Of a DNA stretch of 64,000 nt, positions 61,636 through 64,000 are shown one piece after another (position 1 is the first letter of the stretch; every line of letters starts with the position of its first letter). Source of the stretch: Actinomycetes bacterium (GTDB taxonomy: Bacteria; Actinomycetota; Acidimicrobiia; Acidimicrobiales; Acidimicrobilacustridaceae); assembly GCA_029782025.1 (NCBI GenBank), contig JAKOVR010000211.1, positions 1-64,000 of the forward strand. Reading direction: 5' to 3'. The translations under genes and the position numbers were made by a program. The notes under the pieces are model-generated. The model searched no databases and was not told where the DNA came from. It worked only from the letters and a program-made list of their open reading frames with translations.

Positions 61636-62277
61636 GTGCGTCGCTGGCCCCCGGTCGCCCTGCTGGCCCTCCTCGTCCCCCTCACCGCCTGCCTCCCGCC
61701 CTTCGTGGGTGCGCCCGACGCGCCCAAGGCGGTGGTGGTCGGCGACTCGCTGGTGTTCCAGGCCGGCTACTCCGGTGACATCGACCGGACCTTCACCAGC
61801 CGGGCCTGGCAGGTGTCGGTGGCCGCCACCATCGGCGGCAACATCGCGATCGTGGCGCCGAGCGTCATCGACGCCGCGCTGGCCCTGCCCCAGGTGGTGG
61901 TGGTCGACACCGCCACCAGCGACGTCAACGCCGCCCGCATCGCGTCCGACGCCAACCGCCCCCGGGCGCGGGCCGAGATCCGCGACGCCATGGTGCAGGC
62001 CCTCGACCGGCTCCGGAGCGTGCCCTGCGTCGTGGTGGTCACGGCCAACGAGCGCGGGATCACCCCCGGCTTCGCCCCTGAGGCAGAGGCCTACGACGCC
62101 TGGCTCGTCCCCACCGTCCAGGGCTACCCGAACGCCACCTGGATCGACTGGACGGCGTGGTCGACCGGGCATCCGGAGTGGTTCGATCCCGAGGACGGCG
62201 TGCACCTGACCGACGCCGGCAAGGCCGCGCTGGCCGACGTCATGGAGCGCACCGGACGCACCTGCGGCGCGTGGTGA
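61636..62277 (+). CDS. SGNH/GDSL-hydrolase-like lipoprotein
   Basis: A 213-residue secreted lipoprotein with lipobox LTAC (Cys19). The SGNH block I GDSL is at 36-39 with nucleophile Ser38, and block V carries D187 and H190 (EDGVHLTDAG). The block III Asn may be within VVVTANERG. It is probably an esterase or acyl/acetyl hydrolase acting on surface polysaccharide or peptidoglycan. GTG start with a -10 box on the dnaE stop codon. Confidence 0.78.
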   Translation: MRRWPPVALLALLVPLTACLPPFVGAPDAPKAVVVGDSLVFQAGYSGDIDRTFTSRAWQVSVAATIGGNIAIVAPSVIDAALALPQVVVVDTATSDVNAARIASDANRPRARAEIRDAMVQALDRLRSVPCVVVVTANERGITPGFAPEAEAYDAWLVPTVQGYPNATWIDWTAWSTGHPEWFDPEDGVHLTDAGKAALADVMERTGRTCGAW

Positions 62278-62290
62278 GCCACCCTCCGAG

Positions 62291-62321
62291 TTGCACTTTC
62301 GGCCCCGGCGGGCTGGACTAT
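62291..62321 (+). promoter_or_regulatory. possible promoter of the 223-residue unknown gene
   Basis: TTGCAC (62291-62296) and GACTAT (62316-62321) with a 19-base spacer; leader of about 30 bases with an AGGGAG ribosome site before the ATG. Confidence 0.35.
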
Positions 62322-62361
62322 GGCGGTACGTCCGCTACCGAGGGGGGCCCAGGGAGCACAC

Positions 62362-63033
62362 ATGGCGATCATCGTGGAGACCAAGGACTGCACCCAGCTG
62401 GGTGACGCCGAACTGGCCGAGATGGCCGACCTCGCCGCGGAGGGACCAGCCGGCTACGAGATCGGTGTGCTCTCCAAGCAGGCCGAGGCCTGGGTGCTGA
62501 TCACCTCGGCCCGGGAGGGGAGCAAGCTGCGGGGGTTCTCGTTCTGCACCCTGGAGCGGATCGGTGGCACGCCGTGCATCCTCATCGGCTGCGCCTCGAT
62601 CCAGCGCAACGCCAAGCGGGACACCACCCTCCGGGCGGTGATGACCGACCAGTTCCGCCGGGCCGTGCTGGCCTTCCCCGACGAGGACGTCGTGGTCGGC
62701 ACCCGGTTCGTCAGCCCGGCCGGGTTCGACGCCTTCAAGACGCTGCAGGACATCGTGCCCCGCCCCGGCCACCGTGACACCGGGGAGGAGCGGGCCTGGG
62801 GCCGGCGCCTGGCCAAGCGGTTCGGGATCGACGCCGGCGCCTACGACGACCGCACCTTCCACGCCACCGGCGACAACAGCTACCCGCTGGTGCTCGACCA
62901 CGAGGCGTTGAAGCCCGAGAAGATCGACGCCGCGGTGGCCGCCCAGTTCTCCCTGGTCGACCGCAAGCGGGGCGACTCGCTCATCGCCTTCGGCTGGGCC
63001 ATGGCCGAAGACCTCGCCAAGCTCGGCGACTGA
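62362..63033 (+). CDS. conserved-looking protein of unknown function
   Basis: A 223-residue soluble protein, no recognised domain. It has an alpha-beta start (MAIIVETKDCTQLGDAELAEMADLA), a central sheet (GYEIGVLSKQAEAWVLITSA, GFSFCTLERIGGTPCILIGCASI) with three Cys, and a charged helix set. The pattern loosely resembles a GNAT acetyltransferase core, but the acetyl-CoA loop is not clear. Codon bias and a ribosome site show it is a real gene. Neighbours are an SGNH lipoprotein and a nitroreductase; no functional link is evident. Confidence 0.6.
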   Translation: MAIIVETKDCTQLGDAELAEMADLAAEGPAGYEIGVLSKQAEAWVLITSAREGSKLRGFSFCTLERIGGTPCILIGCASIQRNAKRDTTLRAVMTDQFRRAVLAFPDEDVVVGTRFVSPAGFDAFKTLQDIVPRPGHRDTGEERAWGRRLAKRFGIDAGAYDDRTFHATGDNSYPLVLDHEALKPEKIDAAVAAQFSLVDRKRGDSLIAFGWAMAEDLAKLGD

Positions 63034-63050
63034 CGCTCCCCGGCCCACCC

Positions 63051-63653
63051 GTGCACCTCGACGACGCCATCCGGCGCCGCCGCATGGTGCGCGCCTTCAC
63101 TGCTGCGCCGGTCGACGAGCCCACCCTGCTCGGACTGCTCGACCTGGCCCGGAGGGCGCCCGCGGCCGGCAACACCGACGCCGTCGACTTCGTGGTGCTC
63201 GTCGGGCCGACCGAGACGGCCCGCTACTGGGACGTGACCCTCCCGGCCGACCGACGGGCCGGCTTCCGGTGGCCGGGCCTGCTGGCCGCCCCGGCGCTGG
63301 TGCTGGTCGTGGTGCGCCCGGCGGCCTACCCGGAGCGCTACGCCGAGGCCGACAAGGCCGGCACCGGGCTCGGCGCCGGCCTGCCGGCGTGGCCGGTGCC
63401 GTACTGGTGGGTCGACGCGGGGGCGGTCGTGCAGAACCTGCTGCTCCTGCTCACCGCCCACGACCTCGGCGGCTGCTTCTTCGGCGTGTTCGAGCACGAG
63501 CCGGCGGTGCGCGCCGCGCTCGGTGTGCCCGACGACCGCCGCCTGGTCGGGGCCGTCGCCCTCGGCCACCCGGCCGGCGACGACGCCCCCGGCCGGTCGG
63601 CGGGGCGGGGGCGGCCCGAGCTCGGCTCGGTGGTCCACCGCGGCCGCTGGTGA
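63051..63653 (+). CDS. nitroreductase-family FMN oxidoreductase
   Basis: A 200-residue nitroreductase-fold protein. The N-terminal FMN-phosphate motif AIRRRRMVRAF, RRAPAAGNTDAVDFVVL, and the C-terminal FMN-contacting helix VVQNLLLLLTAHDLGGCFFGVFEHE followed by a VGAVALGHPAGD strand are present. It is small, with few inserts around the active site. Substrate unknown; relatives reduce quinones, nitro compounds or act in cofactor synthesis. GTG start 17 bases after the previous stop. Confidence 0.82.
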   Translation: MHLDDAIRRRRMVRAFTAAPVDEPTLLGLLDLARRAPAAGNTDAVDFVVLVGPTETARYWDVTLPADRRAGFRWPGLLAAPALVLVVVRPAAYPERYAEADKAGTGLGAGLPAWPVPYWWVDAGAVVQNLLLLLTAHDLGGCFFGVFEHEPAVRAALGVPDDRRLVGAVALGHPAGDDAPGRSAGRGRPELGSVVHRGRW

Positions 63654-63660
63654 TCCGGCG

Positions 63661-64000
63661 TCAGGCGCGGGCCAGCTGGGCGGTCAGGTCGTCGACGGTG
63701 CCGACGGGCAGGTCGCAGGCCCCGCCCCGGCACACGTAGGCCCGGCCCGCCGCCCCTTCCTCGTCGCGGCCCTCCCAGAGGGGCGAGTCGGAGCGCTCGC
63801 CCCAGGCCAGCACCACCTCGGGGCGGAACGGGCCCTGCTGCACCGCCGCCACCAGGTCGGGCCGGTCACCGGTGATCACCACCTCCGTGGTGCCCCGCAG
63901 CGACAGGTCGGCGGCGACGAGCAGGTGGCCGAAGCCGAGGGCATGGCGGCCGGCTACCGGCGCGAGCAGGCGCAGGACGGCCTCCGCCCGCTCGATCAGG
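63661..64000 (-). CDS. C-terminal part of a YyaL-type thioredoxin-domain protein (DUF255), truncated by window edge
   Basis: Only the last 113 residues are visible; the 5' end lies beyond the right edge. The segments ERAEAVLRLLAPVAGRHALG, FGHLLVAADLSLRG and EVVITGD, and the end RAYVCRGGACDLPVGTVDDL match the C-terminus of YyaL/SPATA20-like proteins, which have an N-terminal thioredoxin-like DUF255 domain and a six-hairpin glycosidase fold. Function is poorly known. It ends seven bases after the convergent nitroreductase gene. Confidence 0.72.
   Translation of the reverse strand, partial: LIERAEAVLRLLAPVAGRHALGFGHLLVAADLSLRGTTEVVITGDRPDLVAAVQQGPFRPEVVLAWGERSDSPLWEGRDEEGAAGRAYVCRGGACDLPVGTVDDLTAQLARA

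Noticed and set aside
58000-62205. A 1401-codon open frame antisense to dnaE
   Set aside because: It is the mirror of dnaE codon bias (Val/Leu/Asp/His-rich translation) and has no recognisable motif or start signal.

Overview
This is a gene-dense, very high-GC (roughly 70 % or more) chromosomal segment with strong G/C bias at third codon positions. The gene content is actinobacterial: an mra/dcw division cluster with mraZ, sepF and divIVA but no ftsA or minCDE; an MtrA/MtrB-like two-component pair followed by a GerMN lipoprotein; a bacterial proteasome activator (Bpa); a polyprenol-phosphate mannose synthase; and many TANNNT -10 boxes six to eight bases before start codons. I infer an actinomycete-phylum bacterium, most likely of the Acidimicrobiia (Iamia/Ilumatobacter-like), but cannot prove the class without a search. 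No tRNA, rRNA, CRISPR array, insertion sequence, prophage or integrase was seen.

Layout. 1-10.2 kb is a mixed metabolic and regulatory region: a BaeRF-type protein, a ROK sugar kinase, a methyltransferase, a short crotonase, an AlaC-like aminotransferase, an ECF sigma/anti-sigma-like/lipoprotein operon, a TetR regulator with a perfect 30-bp operator, an ACT protein and glycerol kinase. 10.2-13.4 kb carries a phosphofructokinase with pyrophosphate-type residues, a membrane protein and a short acyl-CoA synthetase, closed by a hairpin terminator. 13.4-18.4 kb holds the MtrAB-GerMN operon, an inositol-phosphatase-family gene and the mannosyl-carrier synthase. 18.4-22.7 kb has two secreted lipoproteins, a NUDIX hydrolase, DNA polymerase IV and a DUF3040 protein. 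22.7-27.4 kb is a MoxR/DUF58/transglutaminase operon. 27.4-31.0 kb has a second ROK protein, a small conserved gene, an HNH nuclease, a MenC-type enzyme and a lipoate-ligase-like protein.

31.0-49.9 kb is the division and cell-wall cluster: mraZ, rsmH, ftsL, ftsI, murE, mraY, murD, ftsW, murG, murC, murB, ftsQ, ftsZ, pgeF, a yggS-type gene, sepF, a yggT-type gene and divIVA. From rsmH to ftsQ nearly every junction is a start/stop overlap or a gap of one base, so the genes are probably translated in series. It builds the muropeptide (MurB/C/D/E), moves it onto lipid (MraY, MurG), polymerises and cross-links it (FtsW, FtsI) and places the machine (FtsZ, SepF, FtsQ/L, DivIVA). murF is missing. 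The cluster is headed by an unusual eight-box, 10-bp-periodic MraZ operator lying over its promoter.

49.9-64 kb contains a type-2-like isoleucyl-tRNA synthetase whose HIGH signature reads GLHH, a DUF167 gene, a Lys/Ala-tailed DksA-like protein that has lost its zinc ligands, lspA, an RluD-type synthase, an Rrf2 regulator, a phosphodiesterase, bpa, dnaE with DnaA-box-like sites in front of it, an SGNH lipoprotein, an unknown protein, a nitroreductase and the C-terminal end of a YyaL-type protein running off the right edge.

Strongest leads: the IleS GLHH swap, the MraZ operator array, the DnaA-box cluster before dnaE, the murF-less cluster, the structured mraZ-rsmH leader and the DksA-like zinc-ligand loss. 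I did not find a convincing new defence or mobile system.
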